Shown here: positions 24,201 to 31,283 of the stretch, in pieces
Numbering within the stretch: position 1 is the first letter of the stretch
Layout of the letters: every line of letters starts with the position of its first letter
Assembly (NCBI RefSeq): GCF_037176765.1
Contig: NC_090023.1
Location: 155,103,663-155,167,662, forward strand
Origin: Anolis sagrei
Lineage: Eukaryota; Chordata; Lepidosauria; Squamata; Anolidae
Direction of reading: 5' to 3'
DNA: 64,000 nucleotides
The notes under the pieces: generated by a model
The model's input: only the letters and a program-made list of their open reading frames with translations
Database searches by the model: none
Told to the model about the DNA's origin: nothing
Position numbers and translations under genes: made by a program

Positions 24201-27200
24201 ACTCCAACATATCATGCTGACCCTTTGGGAACATATTATTACATAGGGCACACATATTACATAGGAAGTAAACCATAGGTGAGAGACAAATGCCCCACAA
24301 AATGAATATGGTCTGATATCTAACCTAATTTGACACATCTCTATAGCAAGCTACATAATCTTTTATTCCATCTGTACAGTAATTCTCTTGAGATGTGTAT
24401 TCAAGCTGTAGTGTTTGCAGCATGTATTTCCTCCAGACGCCTTGCTTTTCCACCAAAACAATGAGAGCATGGATAAAAATACATGATATATCTCGAGACA
24501 AGAGTAGGATTGCTATATCTCCCTGACAGTCAGGGAACAAACAATGATGAAGACAAGACAGGTGATTTGGAGTATAGTATGCATTACAACTATTTCTTTA
24601 CTTCTTTATTTCTATGTTCTTCTAGTTGAGAGGAATGCCATATACTTCTAAAATGTAAACTCTTTCAGCAACTACAGGCATGAGGGTGTTGAAAGGATGA
24701 TGTAAAGTGAATGGAACATAGCTGAAACATTGTATTAATAATTATTTTTATTTTATTTGTTACAACAAGGTATAGCTTTTAAAGTTTTGTGGAAGGGAGG
24801 TAGATTTTTGCAGGTTAATCAATAGAATCTATTAACTATCCTTGATACCTGAGAGTATCCAGCCTGGCAGATTGACATATTTTAGCTTAAGCTTTTCTGG
24901 ACTGCAACTCACATCATCAGTTGGGAGATATGGTTAGGGTGGCAGGATGTAATGAAAGAGATGAGAAGGAATATGAATGTTAGAAATGCTAACATTTATC
25001 GTTACCTTAACTGTCATTAAGAAAGATAATGGGATGAGAGAACAGGCATCCTATCATAGATGAGCTGCACAGCATGTATAGCTTGGTGAGAAAAATAGAT
25101 GGGACAGTTGACATAGCCTGCTTTTTAATTATAATAAAATATTTGTTCTGTACTTCTAAAAGAAAACAGACCGCATTTTCTTCCATCAGTTACTGCCGTT
25201 TTTCCTTATTTTATTCTGCAACTTACACTGTGACTCAATGGCAGTAACTCTTAATGCTTTCTGTGGTATTTTAATTACTCTACCCTTTTTTCATCATAAG
25301 TGAAAAATTAATGGTAGTGATGATGATGATCCAATGAAACATCACTGAAAGTGACTGTTCATGACAAAATGATAATATTTTTGTTCTTTTGTTTGTACTG
25401 CATTGGGAACATGCATATCCACTTTTCATGTTTTTGTTGTTGCCTGCCTTCTCATCATTTCTGACCTATGTAAACTCCAAGGACCTCATCACATTAAGGC
25501 TGGGATTCACCATGCATCGTGGCAAATTCAGCGGGGCCCAGCAGGGGGATGGAGAACCCCTCGCCCCACATCACACACCTTCCCCCTCACCCCAACCCCT
25601 GGAGGGAAGCGTCCATCACCCAGCTTGCCCCCGTTTTTTCCTATGCAACATGGGAAGCCTTCCGTTTTACCGCCGTGGCGGCTTACCACGCTTCCACTTC
25701 ACTTGCGGCCAGAAGTAGACCGACATCATGGGATGGGAGCCAGCAGGCTCCATGCCACAAGTGAGTGGAAGTGTCATACAATGGGCAATTTTGCCTGTCT
25801 GATGAGGCTGTAAGGCAAATCTATCACAGAGCTTTTCTAGCAAGATTTGTTTGGGGGGGGGGGGGGTTGCCATTGTCTTCCTCTAAGATTGAGATAGAGA
25901 GACTTGTCAAAGGTATCCAATGGATTTCATGGTCATACAGGCATTCAAATCTGGTCACCCGAGTCATAGTCCAATGCTTAATGCTCAAACCACTACAGCT
26001 TGCAGGCTTCTCTTTCTTTATTAATCTCCACAGCACCATGGTAAGGCAGCTTTCCTGAGAAGTAGTGGTGGTCCAAAATCACATGGTGAATTCCAGGACT
26101 ATGCAAACATTTAAAATCGAGACATTCCCCCCATTCCAGATCCACTACTTTAAACATTACTGTATACTGGCTCTCTATAAATATGATATGACGTTTGAAG
26201 CATAATGAAAAATATGAAAGCAAAAGTACAATGAATGGAAAAAAATGGAATGCAAGTCCAAGTAGTTTGCATAATCTGAATCATCTTCAGAACATCAGGA
26301 AATAATTGCCAGGTCCAGTAGAATATGACAGAAATCAGAACCCTTTTGCCATCTGGCCTTTTTGGAGGAATAGAGTGGAGTTTGTGGCTTGTGATTCTTT
26401 TAGGCACTGTAACCCAAAAGCACACTCAGCCATCTTTTGATGTCAAGACTGGTGAGGGACACTGATATCAGAAAGTCCTCTGAGTTACAACATCCAACAC
26501 CAACATCACCCTACAGTCCAGAGAAAGAGGCAGAGAAAAGAAGAATGACAAAAAATTTATAGTCACTACACAGGATCATGCTTGGAAGAGTAGAGAAGAA
26601 CTGTGGGGTCACTTAGGGAAACTGTAAACCTGATTCTATATTTTTTGGATCAACAACCTTGATAGAAAATAGTTCACCATACCTGATGCATTGTGAATTC
26701 CATCATGAAATGTGGAGTTGCAAAACACTTCTCCAGTCCTAGTTGTTCATATTGAAGTTTGAAATATCCAATAGTTTTTGGCCTGAAAGCAAGTCAGGAA
26801 GATGAAATGAGTTGCTACACAGAAAATATAGGAACACCAACTCCTGCAGTGCTAAACAACCACCACCACCACCAAACAGAATGCCACATGTTACATATGA
26901 AGATGTTTCAGCCATTCTAGCTATTATCAAATGTTGGAGGTCTTGCTGCCAAGTTTATTACACACATTACAGTGTCACCCAGAACTTTCTGCAATGGAGT
27001 AAAGTAATGGAGGAGAACATATCTTTCACAGAGGTTCAATAAAAATCAATCTCATACCACTAACTAAGAATAAAAATGAAACAAAACATTCATTCTTATT
27101 TTGTTATTAGGACGGTCTGCATCTCAGGATATTCTCGTAGATCTCATGGAATTCGATGAAAGGATCTCCAAAATTGAAAAAGGTACATTTTTAAAACTCT

Positions 27201-29223
27201 GCATAATTAAACAATAGTGGTTTGTTACTATTCTTTTTTAAAAAAATTAATGCACTTCGAAAGACTGTGAGCTCCAGTGTTTGCCAAGTTACAGCTCAAT
27301 TCATTGAAATCAAATAATTCTGTAGAATTTTCTATACTTAAGATGCAGGTCTTTACATTTTGCATTCCTGTGTGTGTGAATGAAAATGGTTTTGTTTTCT
27401 CTAGGCACGTTTTTGGATTTTTCAATTGTCATTATACCTGGGAACTTTTTTTGGCAAAAATGTATTCTGACTATCAATTCTACAATTGCAAAAATCTGTT
27501 CTGTCAACAAATTCTAAACACAGTTGAGCATAGACTGGAGGCATATCAACACTGATCATCTAGGTCATATGTGCCTCAGGCAAAACCCAAACAAAATTGA
27601 TTGCATATGTCCCCGCTGCTATTCTGCATTGACTTAGCTTCAATAGTCCAGGAAAATGGGATAGCAGTCCCCTTCCCACAGCCCTCCAGTGACCCTTTGT
27701 TAAAGCAATCTCTAGCTGCAACAAAGGTTTTATCTGTTCACTGTCATTTGCCATGACGTTGACTGAAGCAACAGGGAGTGCTGGGAAGGGAGGAGGAGAG
27801 GAGACGGTGTTCCTCCTCTCTCCTTTCCCTCAGTGCTGTGTTCTCTGGCCCAGCTTACTTGTCTGAACTGTCTCCCCTACGAACTATCAAGGACCTTAAG
27901 ATCATCTGGGAGGGCCCTGCTCTCGGTCCCGCTACCATCGCAGTCACATTTGGTGGGGACGAGAGAGAGGGCATTCATGGTGGCCCCTTGGCTATGGAAC
28001 TCTATCCCTAAGGAGGTTAGATCTGCTCCCTCCCTCCTGACTTTTCACAAGAAACTAAAATCCTGGCTGTGGGAGCAAGCCTTCGTAGAATAGACAGATT
28101 TTATTGAGGAAGATGAGACTTTATGGACCACAATTTGACCTGATTTGGAGAATGTTTTAAACCTGGCAAACTGTTTTTAAAGTATATTTATAATCATTTT
28201 ATGTGATTGTGTATTTTATTGGTTGCTTTTATATTGTATTGGAATCGAATTGTTGCCTGCTGGAAGCCACCCTAAGTCTGTCTTCAGAGGTTGAGAATAG
28301 GACGGGATATAAATGTTCTAAATAAATAATAAATAAATGATGTCATGACAAGTGACCAAGAACAAATAAGAACCATGTCATGGCTGCCAGGACTCAGGAA
28401 GACAAATAGGGTGGCTGCCCAGTGGCAACAAACCATATTCAGCGATGCTGAATTATAGAGACTCCCTTCCCCTCCACAGTAGCTATAGAAATTCCTGTGG
28501 GTATACTATCTACCTAGGGCTAATCCAGCATCAGCCACCCCAGATCAGTCCCTCAGTATGTGTCAATATAGATCCATTCTGAAAGGGCACTGAGCTTCTC
28601 TAAATTTGTGAGGAAGACATAGTTCTTTCCCATATATCATTAATTTTATTAGACGAGAGCTGTCCTCCTCCTATTATTATAAAAAACAAAGGCACAAGAA
28701 CATCTCATATGGTCTTAAAAGCATTCAGTCTGATGTGTCAACATTTCAAAGCACCACTTCTTCTCAAAGACCAGGAAATCAAATATAAATATTCTTTGCA
28801 TTTCTAGTCTGAAGTGACTGACACCCTCTTCCATTTTGTTTTGCAGCCTTGACTTTGAATGGAAAGATTGTAATAACTGGTGATAAGCTGTTTGCCAGCA
28901 CTGAGAAGACAGCGGATTTTGATGGCACAGTAAAAATATGCAAAGCAGCGCACGGCTCCATTGCAGCCCCTAAAAATGCAAAAGAGAATGCTGCTGTTAT
29001 GCGCTTTGTGAAACAATTTAATACATATGCATATTTAGGCATTACTGAAGGGCATATTCCTGGGTATTTCAATTACCTGACTGGGAAACCCCTGAATTTT
29101 ACAAATTGGTATGAAAATGAGCCCATGGGCAAAGGTACAGAAAAATGTGTGGAAATGTACACTGATGGCACCTGGAATGACAAAGTGTGTAGCTATTCCC
29201 GCCTCACTGTCTGTGAGTTTTGA
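7830..29223 (+). CDS. SFTPA1: Surfactant protein A (collectin), four coding exons
   Basis: Secreted lung collectin that binds surfactant phospholipid and microbial sugars. Coding exons 7830-7911, 11409-11498, 27111-27182 and 28847-29223 join in frame (621 nt, 206 residues plus stop), all junctions phase 1. Residues 1-22 are a signal peptide (hydrophobic core HILAVGVALLV, cleavage after CHA). Cys26 is placed for inter-chain disulfide bonding. Residues 29-58 give ten Gly-X-Y triplets. Residues 65-83 form a neck with I65, L69, F72, I76, I79, L83 in perfect 3-4 spacing. Residues 83-206 are a C-type lectin domain with cysteines 113, 182, 196 and 204, the calcium-site motif EPM (173-175), Glu180, WND (191-193) and the sequon NFT at 165. 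The stretch CVEMYTDGTWND and the end SRLTVCEF identify SP-A rather than SP-D or MBL. Human SP-A has 248 residues, so the collagen part is short here, unless a further phase-1 exon was missed. Paralog number is unknown, so the symbol is by family. Confidence 0.88.
7912..8878 (+). other. SFTPA intron, left part: nothing recognised
   Basis: AT-rich intronic DNA with a short C-run at about 8823-8832. No repeat family or frame can be named with confidence. Confidence 0.4.
8879..8944. repeat. Microsatellite (TATAA)n
   Basis: About thirteen perfect TATAA units. The shifting TA-rich sequence continues to about 9000. Confidence 0.95.
9005..9254 (+). mobile_element. SINE 3' portion
   Basis: Body and tail of the same SINE group as 4318-4790: 'gtacattgtaatccgccctg', 'agtcccctgcggggtgagaa' and a (AATA)-rich end. 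The 5' head is missing. Confidence 0.6.
9256..9298. repeat. Microsatellite (TA)n
   Basis: About 20 TA units immediately after a SINE tail, followed by TA-rich degenerate repeats to about 9380. Confidence 0.9.
9380..9475 (+). mobile_element. SINE tail fragment
   Basis: 'gtaagctgctcttagtcccc', 'ggtgagaagggcagcatata' and a (AATA)n end match the tail of the preceding SINE copy. Confidence 0.6.
9476..10184. other. Intron with a reverse SINE fragment
   Basis: At 9545-9640 the segment 'gttgttgtgtgccttcgag ... gtcaaccccacgacc' is the 3' end of a MIR/CORE-type SINE on the minus strand. The rest is AT-rich with no recognised content. Confidence 0.45.
10185..10500. mobile_element. GC-richer DNA repeat of the 'cctcatcaca' group, diverged
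   Basis: Shares an ordered set of words with 25475-25830: 'gggattt/c', 'ccagcagggcctgg', 'ccccacatcacc', 'cacccagcttcccccc', 'tatgcaacac/tgg', 'gatgggcaattctg/tgcctg'. The two copies therefore belong to one family. Other copies have an end like GACCTCATCACATTAAG, which suggests a terminal-inverted-repeat DNA element. The ends of this copy are not clear. Confidence 0.5.
10609..10864 (+). mobile_element. tRNA-derived SINE, full length with target duplication
   Basis: The head 'ggtggcgcagtgggttaaac' contains a near-consensus A box and 'caggttcgaatccggg' a near-consensus B box of the internal Pol III promoter. The body ends in A8-9. A 7-bp direct repeat ACTAAAC lies on both sides (right copy 10865-10871). 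The same family occurs reversed at 39648-39905 and 48371-48648. It looks relatively young. Confidence 0.8.
10872..11408 (+). other. Intron DNA with a SINE tail just upstream of the collagen exon
   Basis: A SINE-type tail ('gagtctcctttgggagagat' followed by (AATA)-like repeats) lies at about 11228-11312, only 100 bp from the acceptor at 11408. The rest is unassigned. Confidence 0.45.
11409..11498 (+). CDS. SFTPA1: SFTPA coding exon 2: collagen-like stalk
   Basis: Ninety nucleotides bounded by acceptor 'ttcaatag' and donor GTAAGA. They encode PRG-PPG-RDG-HPG-PQG and five further triplets, the last Gly codon being split across the intron. Proline is common in the X position and there is no break in the triplets. 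Mammalian SP-A has a longer stalk with a kink. Here one exon carries the whole visible stalk. Confidence 0.85.
11520..11553. repeat. Microsatellite (TC)n beside a splice donor
   Basis: About 17 TC units begin 22 bp after the donor of the SFTPA collagen exon and grade into a short CA run. A pyrimidine tract so close to a donor could bind PTB-like proteins. This is inference. Confidence 0.9.
11554..11970 (+). other. SFTPA intron, nothing recognised
   Basis: Ordinary AT-rich intron without a supported repeat or frame. Confidence 0.4.
11972..12285 (+). mobile_element. SINE head plus LINE-like fragment with (ATT)n tracts
   Basis: 11972-12080 matches the head and centre of the MIR/CORE-type SINE ('tttggactaggactct'). 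At 12086-12109 and 12241-12281 there are (ATT)n runs. Between them lies a 120-bp segment ('cacatgtcggacacttccca', 'gtgtctaggactgtgtgatg') that I remember as a common reptile LINE 3'-end repeat, perhaps R4-like. The class is not certain. Confidence 0.45.
12286..12735 (-). mobile_element. CR1 LINE fragment (ORF2 portion)
   Basis: On the minus strand the reading frame gives SLEALLNSELNLDSQVS and LVCQLRLFLEMPDLATLVHT, matching LDSSLSLEPQVS and LVRQLRPYLGKSDLATVVHA of the complete element at 16101-19388. It is 5' truncated, its 3' end is replaced by the (ATT)n tract, and it carries stop codons. Confidence 0.75.
12859..13652. mobile_element. hAT element of the CAGGCCTGTAGC type, hosting another copy
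   Basis: The left end caggcctgtagc and the right end ctggctatggccctg are inverted relatives of the ends of the inner element. The flanks CCAGAACC and CCTTAACC agree at six of eight bases, so a decayed 8-bp target duplication is likely. The interior has long G and C runs at both ends. Confidence 0.5.
13078..13376 (-). mobile_element. G-run hAT MITE, copy 1
   Basis: The ends are caggcccatagccagg and ccggctacatgcctg, and the perfect 8-bp duplication CTTGCAGC lies at 13070-13077 and 13377-13384. Runs of 8-14 G or C lie just inside both ends. The central 150 bp ('tatgggatatattgagtatg', 'aacataacagtttaaataat') matches the copies at 22201-22495 and 57413-57703 in reverse. It is non-autonomous. Confidence 0.88.
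13756..14890 (+). other. SFTPA intron, nothing recognised
   Basis: Unique-looking intron. I searched it for Gly-X-Y coding in phase 1 and found none. Confidence 0.4.
14895..15410 (+). mobile_element. Unclassified DNA repeat, split by a hAT
   Basis: The left piece ('ttatttcctgtttaattgta', 'cgaaagtagttgttatac') and the right piece ('agaaacttca...gtcacaaaccatgttgaatt') match neighbouring parts of the family seen at 34596-35175 and, reversed, at 32905-33345. The hAT element 14998-15358 separates them. Confidence 0.55.
14998..15358 (+). mobile_element. hAT MITE with CAGGGGTCCTCAAAC ends
   Basis: The ends caggggtcctcaaac and gtttgaggacccctg are perfect inverted repeats, with the perfect 8-bp duplication CTCTAGAA at 14990-14997 and 15359-15366. 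The interior carries 'gttgttgttgttgtgtgctt', a SINE-tail-like segment. A second copy, itself interrupted, is at 35286-35974. Vertebrate hAT families with this end sequence are known. No transposase is encoded. Confidence 0.88.
15571..15862 (-). mobile_element. Penelope-like element, 3' end
   Basis: This is the reverse complement of the non-coding end seen at 3100-3415 ('gcatctatggcaagcatcct', 'tatatctgtggaatgaccag'). It lies directly beside the insertion point of the full-length CR1. Confidence 0.65.
16101..19388 (-). CDS. CR1 ORF2 protein: endonuclease and reverse transcriptase
   Basis: A 1095-residue open frame. An AP-type endonuclease domain spans about 156-400: LLNARSV, ITETWLD, GDFNIHAE and WTDHFLIRF carry the expected Asn, Glu, Asp/Asn and Asp-His catalytic positions. 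The reverse transcriptase spans about 640-900: DNFRPVSNL, QSGFRPGHGTE, LLDLSAAFDTVDH (first catalytic Asp), GVPQGSILSPLLFNIY and YADD at about 813-816. The C-terminal part (LVTSRLDYCNALYVGLP, LHWLPICYRAQFK, FSVVAPRLWNALP) is the CR1 tail domain and is the part seen in the truncated copies of this window. The first 150 residues are unusual: a hydrophobic patch LAPLFVLSLLLLC and Arg/Gly-rich runs. The true start could be Met91. It drives its own retrotransposition by target-primed reverse transcription. It is not a host gene. Confidence 0.88.
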   Translation of the reverse strand: MHFKNYICTLRTSSLEQPEHQLPSAPLLPMWSLAPLFVLSLLLLCSGRGRGEGGLEPVNGWVVGRGEGGEKGCWQESINLTPNIGGSYPMAQNCGMEGGRCSMSRGAPIEVVVGRRRCGRRRPRIRPDSDRFSKLIIPNRSPKVNWCNQVSGPSGLKVVLLNARSVNGKTSWIQDLILEERADLACITETWLDEAGGVNLSQLCPPGFSVQHQPRAGGRGGGVAVVYRDTIHLTRSPIPQTTNFECVHLRVGDRDRIGILLVYRPPRCTTVSLPELAGVVSGLAVESQRLLVLGDFNIHAEATLTGAAQDFMSAMATMGLSQQITGPTHCAGHTLDLVFCQGWEQGGGVEELSISPLPWTDHFLIRFRLTAPPNLRKGGGPIKMVRPRRLMDPNGFLTALGEFPATAVGDNVEALVALWNGEMTRAIDMIAPERPLSSNRAKPAPWFTEELAAMKRKKRVLESVWRSDPSESNRARFVSFLRAYAVAIKAAKKTFFAATIASAKNRPAELFRVVRGLLTPPSGGSPDNSATRCEAFARFFADKVALIRSGLDATLDAVSVDVTEAPACQMLLDSFQFVKPEDVDKVLGGMRPTTSILDPCPSWLLKEARGGLAEWVTVVVNASLREGKIPASLKQAVIKPLLKKPSLDPTKLDNFRPVSNLPFLGKVMESVVASQLQVFLRDTDYLDPAQSGFRPGHGTETVLVALVDDLRRELDRGSVSLLVLLDLSAAFDTVDHGILLGRLAEMGLGGTALQWLRSFLEGRTQKVLLGDSCSAPQPLTCGVPQGSILSPLLFNIYMKPLGEIIRSFGVRCHLYADDVQLCHSFPPATKEAVEVLNRCLAAVMVWMRANKLKLNPDKTEVLLVSRKAEQGIGLQPVLDGVALPLKAQVRSLGVTLDSSLSLEPQVSAVTRGAFAQLRLVRQLRPYLGKSDLATVVHALVTSRLDYCNALYVGLPLKMVRKLQLVQRAAAMLLTGAGRREHTTPLLSQLHWLPICYRAQFKVLVLSYKALNGSGPKYLADRISAYEPTRALRSSGEALLSVPPASQARLAGTRDRAFSVVAPRLWNALPAEVRQAPSLMAFRRSLKTWLFEQAFS
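19389..21304 (-). promoter_or_regulatory. CpG-rich CR1 leader with presumed internal promoter
   Basis: Untranslated region upstream of the CR1 frame. From about 19.87 to 21.1 kb it is strongly GC- and CpG-rich against AT-rich surroundings, and part of it is a tandem array. LINE leaders carry internal Pol II promoters, so this is the likely promoter. The frames of up to 332 codons here are Arg/Pro/Gly/Ala-rich, follow the tandem repeat in several registers, and are not considered real. Confidence 0.6.
20080..20890 (-). repeat. Tandem array of about 245-bp GC-rich units
   Basis: The landmark 'tttcggtggtagcggcgatg' occurs at about 20325 and 20571, with a diverged third copy near 20814, giving a period of about 245 bp. 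A partial unit lies to the left. Sub-repeats such as 'ggccggcgatg' occur within units. The first two full units are nearly identical, so the array is recent or homogenised. Confidence 0.8.
21315..22192 (+). other. SFTPA intron, nothing recognised
   Basis: AT-rich intron between the CR1 and the next hAT. No feature supported. Confidence 0.4.
22201..22495 (+). mobile_element. G-run hAT MITE, copy 2
   Basis: The ends are caggcatgtagccgg and cctggctacaggcctg. The perfect 8-bp duplication CCTGTTAT lies at 22193-22200 and 22496-22503. G- and C-runs flank the shared 150-bp centre. It is in opposite orientation to copy 1. Confidence 0.9.
22504..23645 (+). other. SFTPA intron, nothing recognised
   Basis: No frame with collagen or lectin features and no nameable repeat. 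Pyrimidine-rich patches occur around 23225-23290. Confidence 0.4.
23650..24225 (-). mobile_element. MIR/CORE-type SINE, split by a DNA element
   Basis: 23650-23763 ('tgtgccttcaacttgattct', 'cccattgcctttctc') and 24135-24225 ('gtgacttgccctcaaaatca', 'aatgggtttccgtggctaac') are successive parts of one reverse SINE. The element 23764-24130 lies between them. Confidence 0.65.
23764..24130. mobile_element. MITE with GACCTCATCACATTAAG-type ends
   Basis: The left end is 'tgacttcatcacgtggg', the right end 'cttaatgtgatgaggtc', and there is a 4-bp direct repeat CTAA at 23760-23763 and 24131-24134. The interior has an inverted pair, 'tgcttccagcacagttcagg' against 'cctgaactgtgctggaagc' (about 23802-23899), so part of it can fold into a hairpin. 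A 14-G run lies near 23968-23982. The superfamily is not determined. Confidence 0.55.
24230..25470 (+). other. SFTPA intron, nothing recognised
   Basis: AT-rich, with a short GAT microsatellite at 25316-25331. No coding or repeat evidence. Confidence 0.4.
25475..25830. mobile_element. DNA repeat of the GACCTCATCACATTAAG group
   Basis: It starts with 'ggacctcatcacattaagg' at about 25482 and shares word order with 10185-10500. The right end is uncertain (perhaps 'tctgatgaggctg' near 25799). Codon-like periodicity is absent, so the 81-136 codon frames here are chance. Confidence 0.5.
25860..26015 (-). mobile_element. MIR/CORE-type SINE fragment
   Basis: A reverse copy: 'ttgccattgtcttcctctaa', 'ggcattcaaatctggtcacc' (diverged B box on the minus strand) and 'gtccaatgcttaatgctcaaaccac'-like head. 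It follows a 14-G run. Confidence 0.6.
26020..27110 (+). other. SFTPA intron, last 1.1 kb before the neck exon
   Basis: No recognised repeat. The acceptor of the neck exon is at 27110. I found no further collagen-type exon. Confidence 0.4.
27111..27182 (+). CDS. SFTPA1: SFTPA coding exon 3: coiled-coil neck
   Basis: Seventy-two nucleotides between acceptor 'ttgttattag' and donor GTACAT. They encode a hinge RSASQD, then ILVDLMEFDERISKIEK. The hydrophobic residues I65, L69, F72, I76, I79 (and L83 in the next exon) are spaced 4-3-4-3-4, as needed for trimerisation of collectins. Phase 1 on both sides matches its neighbours. Confidence 0.82.
27183..27780 (+). other. SFTPA last intron, left part
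   Basis: AT-rich. No feature supported. Confidence 0.4.
27785..28340 (+). mobile_element. 5'-truncated CR1/L3-like LINE, 3' end
   Basis: The plus strand encodes ELSRTLRSSGRALLSVPLPS, VGTRERAFMVAPWLWNSIP and LKSWLWEQAF, aligning with the C-terminus of the 16101-19388 protein (ALRSSGEALLSVPPAS, LWNALP, LKTWLFEQAF). A UTR ending in (AATA)n follows. The frame changes midway, so it is dead. It is another subfamily, since its tail differs from the (AAT)n copies. It lies in the last SFTPA intron, sense to the gene. Confidence 0.75.
28341..28846 (+). other. SFTPA last intron, right part
   Basis: Unique-looking sequence up to the strong acceptor of the lectin exon. Confidence 0.4.
28847..29223 (+). 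CDS. SFTPA1: SFTPA coding exon 4: C-type lectin domain
   Basis: The acceptor 'ttttgttttgcag' ends at 28846 and the stop TGA is at 29221-29223. The whole carbohydrate-recognition domain is in one exon, as is usual for collectins. Four cysteines fit the two canonical disulfides. The EPM/E/ND ligand set and the sequon before NWY align with mammalian SP-A. The middle residue of the sugar-specificity triplet position differs from the EPN of mannose-type lectins, as is also true of other SP-A proteins. Confidence 0.92.
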
Positions 29224-29500
29224 ACTAAACCTCATTGCAAATCTTAACAACATGAAAATAGTTTTGCTACAGTCCACTTAATGAAGTATTGCATCTATAC
29301 CCCAGAACAACTGGATGTTTCTTGCAATGTAACTTGACATGTCTGTGATTATTCTGTTGTCAAAGGGGGATGGGGGGACAATTAAACATGAATGCATTTC
29401 ACTTTGCTTTGCTCTTGTTTCTTGCAGACAAAGACTAAGTTCCTTCTAAACCAACAAGATCAACATCAATTTAATAAAATTACAGAAATGCAATTTTTGG
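29224..29500 (+). terminator. SFTPA 3' UTR with polyadenylation signals
   Basis: ATTAAA at 29381-29386 and AATAAA at 29473-29478 follow the stop codon by 158 and 250 nt. Either could direct cleavage. The Helitron begins only 84 bp past the second signal. Confidence 0.6.
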
Positions 29501-29560
29501 AATGAAAATATAAAAACACAACAATATGTCATAATTGCCATAAAAATCTGCTTTCCTCTA

Positions 29561-29561
<1 letters not shown>

Positions 29562-29602
<41 letters not shown>

Positions 29603-30571
29603 AAATGCTCTGTGCATAATGAGTACCTTAAAAACAAAAGAACCAATGAACGAAATCACATCAAATTTGGCAACAAAATGTCTCACAACACAAGGAGTGA
29701 CCATCACTCAAAAAATTATGATTTTGTCACTTGGGAGTTGTAGTTGCTGGGATTTATAGTTCACCTATAATCAAAGAGAATTCTGAACTCCACCAGTGAT
29801 GGAATTGAACTAAACTTGGCACACAGAACTCTATGACCAACAGAAAATACTGAAAGAGATTTGTGGGCATTGACCTTGAGTTTTGGAATTGTAGTTCACC
29901 TCCATCCAGAGAACATTGTGAACTCAAACAATGATGGATCTGGACCAAACTTGGCATGGATACTCAATATGCCCAAATGTGAACAGAGATGGAGTTTGGG
30001 GGAAATAGACCTTAACATTTAGGAGTTGTAGTAACTAGGATGTATAGTTCACCTACAATCAAAGAGCATTCCGAACCCCACCAACGACAGAATTGGGGCA
30101 AACTTCCCACACAGAACCCCCATGACCAATGGAAAATACTGTTTTCTGGTGGTCTTGGGTGACCCTTCTGACACATCCCTGGTGACCCCCCACCCCCGGG
30201 GTCTTGACTTTCCAGGTTCAGAAATGCTGCCTTAAGACCATCCAGTCCAACTCCCCTCGCCAGGTCAAGAAAATATAATCAAAGCCCTCCTGACAAAGAG
30301 CCATCCAGCCATTCACACACATACATATATGTATATGACAGATGCAGTATCAAAGATTTGAAAGGGACCCCTAAAGAAAGACAATTATATGTTGCATGTT
30401 CCAAAGTAGGCAAACCAGACAATCTCCACATCAACACTGGCAAAGAAACAGCAAGAAATACTGTTTACCCACAAGCATAAAGACATTACATATATTAGAA
30501 ACCAACACTTTCTCATTACTTTATTTTCCAGGCCACCAGACTGGGCCACAGCAACACGTGGCAGGGGATGG

Positions 30572-30575
<4 letters not shown>
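29562..30575 (+). mobile_element. Non-autonomous Helitron
   Basis: It begins with TC (29562, in a (TCTA)n run followed by 'aatgctctgtgcataatgag') and ends in CTAA (30572-30575). A hairpin GCCAC-agcaaca-GTGGC lies just before the end, and the insertion is between host A (29561) and T (30576) with no duplication. These are the defining Helitron signs. The interior holds, in order, the 290-bp-type module shared with hAT elements (29700-30220), a reversed CR1 tail piece (about 30232-30305) and unassigned sequence. No Rep/helicase frame is present. Confidence 0.82.

Positions 30576-30611
<36 letters not shown>
30576..30611. repeat. Microsatellite (AT)n
   Basis: Perfect AT run abutting the Helitron 3' end. 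Confidence 0.9.
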
Positions 30612-30612
<1 letters not shown>

Positions 30613-31280
30613 AAAGAGTGTCTTTACAGAAAGGGTGGAGATAGAAAGCTGTATGTCGCTTTGTGACAGATCAGAATTGGGGAAAACCTGAGAAGATCCA
30701 TTGATAGGATCAAAATATTTTTGCCAGCTAACTTCAAATTTACGCCGGAGTACAATGGAAAGTGTGCTGAAAGCTGCTCTCTAGGCATTATGGGAAAGGT
30801 CAAATTAATTTTGGGGAAGGGCCAACAAGATTTTTCTCCCAGTGATATTTTCCTTCAGTACCTCAATTTCTAGTATTGTAGAGAGTGAGACATTGAAAAT
30901 GGTTTGTACCTAGGTTCTTATACTCACTGTGTTTGCAGGTATCTTTGCCTGCCCTCTTTCTTGGGATGCCAAAACTCATTTTAGTTCAAATCTTGGGAAG
31001 GGGGCAAGAATCTGATTTCAAAGGAAGCAACGCCTTCTTTTCTCCCCTATCCCACACCTACACTTTAGGACAAATCCAAGACATTTTCTTGCCTTGGATG
31101 GTAGAATGAGTGTGTGCCTTCTTATTACATGCACAAAAACCAGTTGGACTACCAACTGATCTTTTCTTTGATAATGGCAATGGAACAGTGTAAATCAATG
31201 CACCTGAAGACAACAAGCTGACTTAATGTGTCCACATTGCATATAGATTTCTCCTCCATTGCATGTAGTTTTTTCCTTCT
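30612..31280. other. Intergenic, nothing recognised
   Basis: No supported frame or repeat. Confidence 0.4.
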
Positions 31281-31283
31281 TTT

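Noticed and set aside
25389-25813. Proline- and histidine-rich frames of 81-136 codons
   Set aside because: They lie in a DNA repeat shared with 10185-10500, where the frame is not kept.
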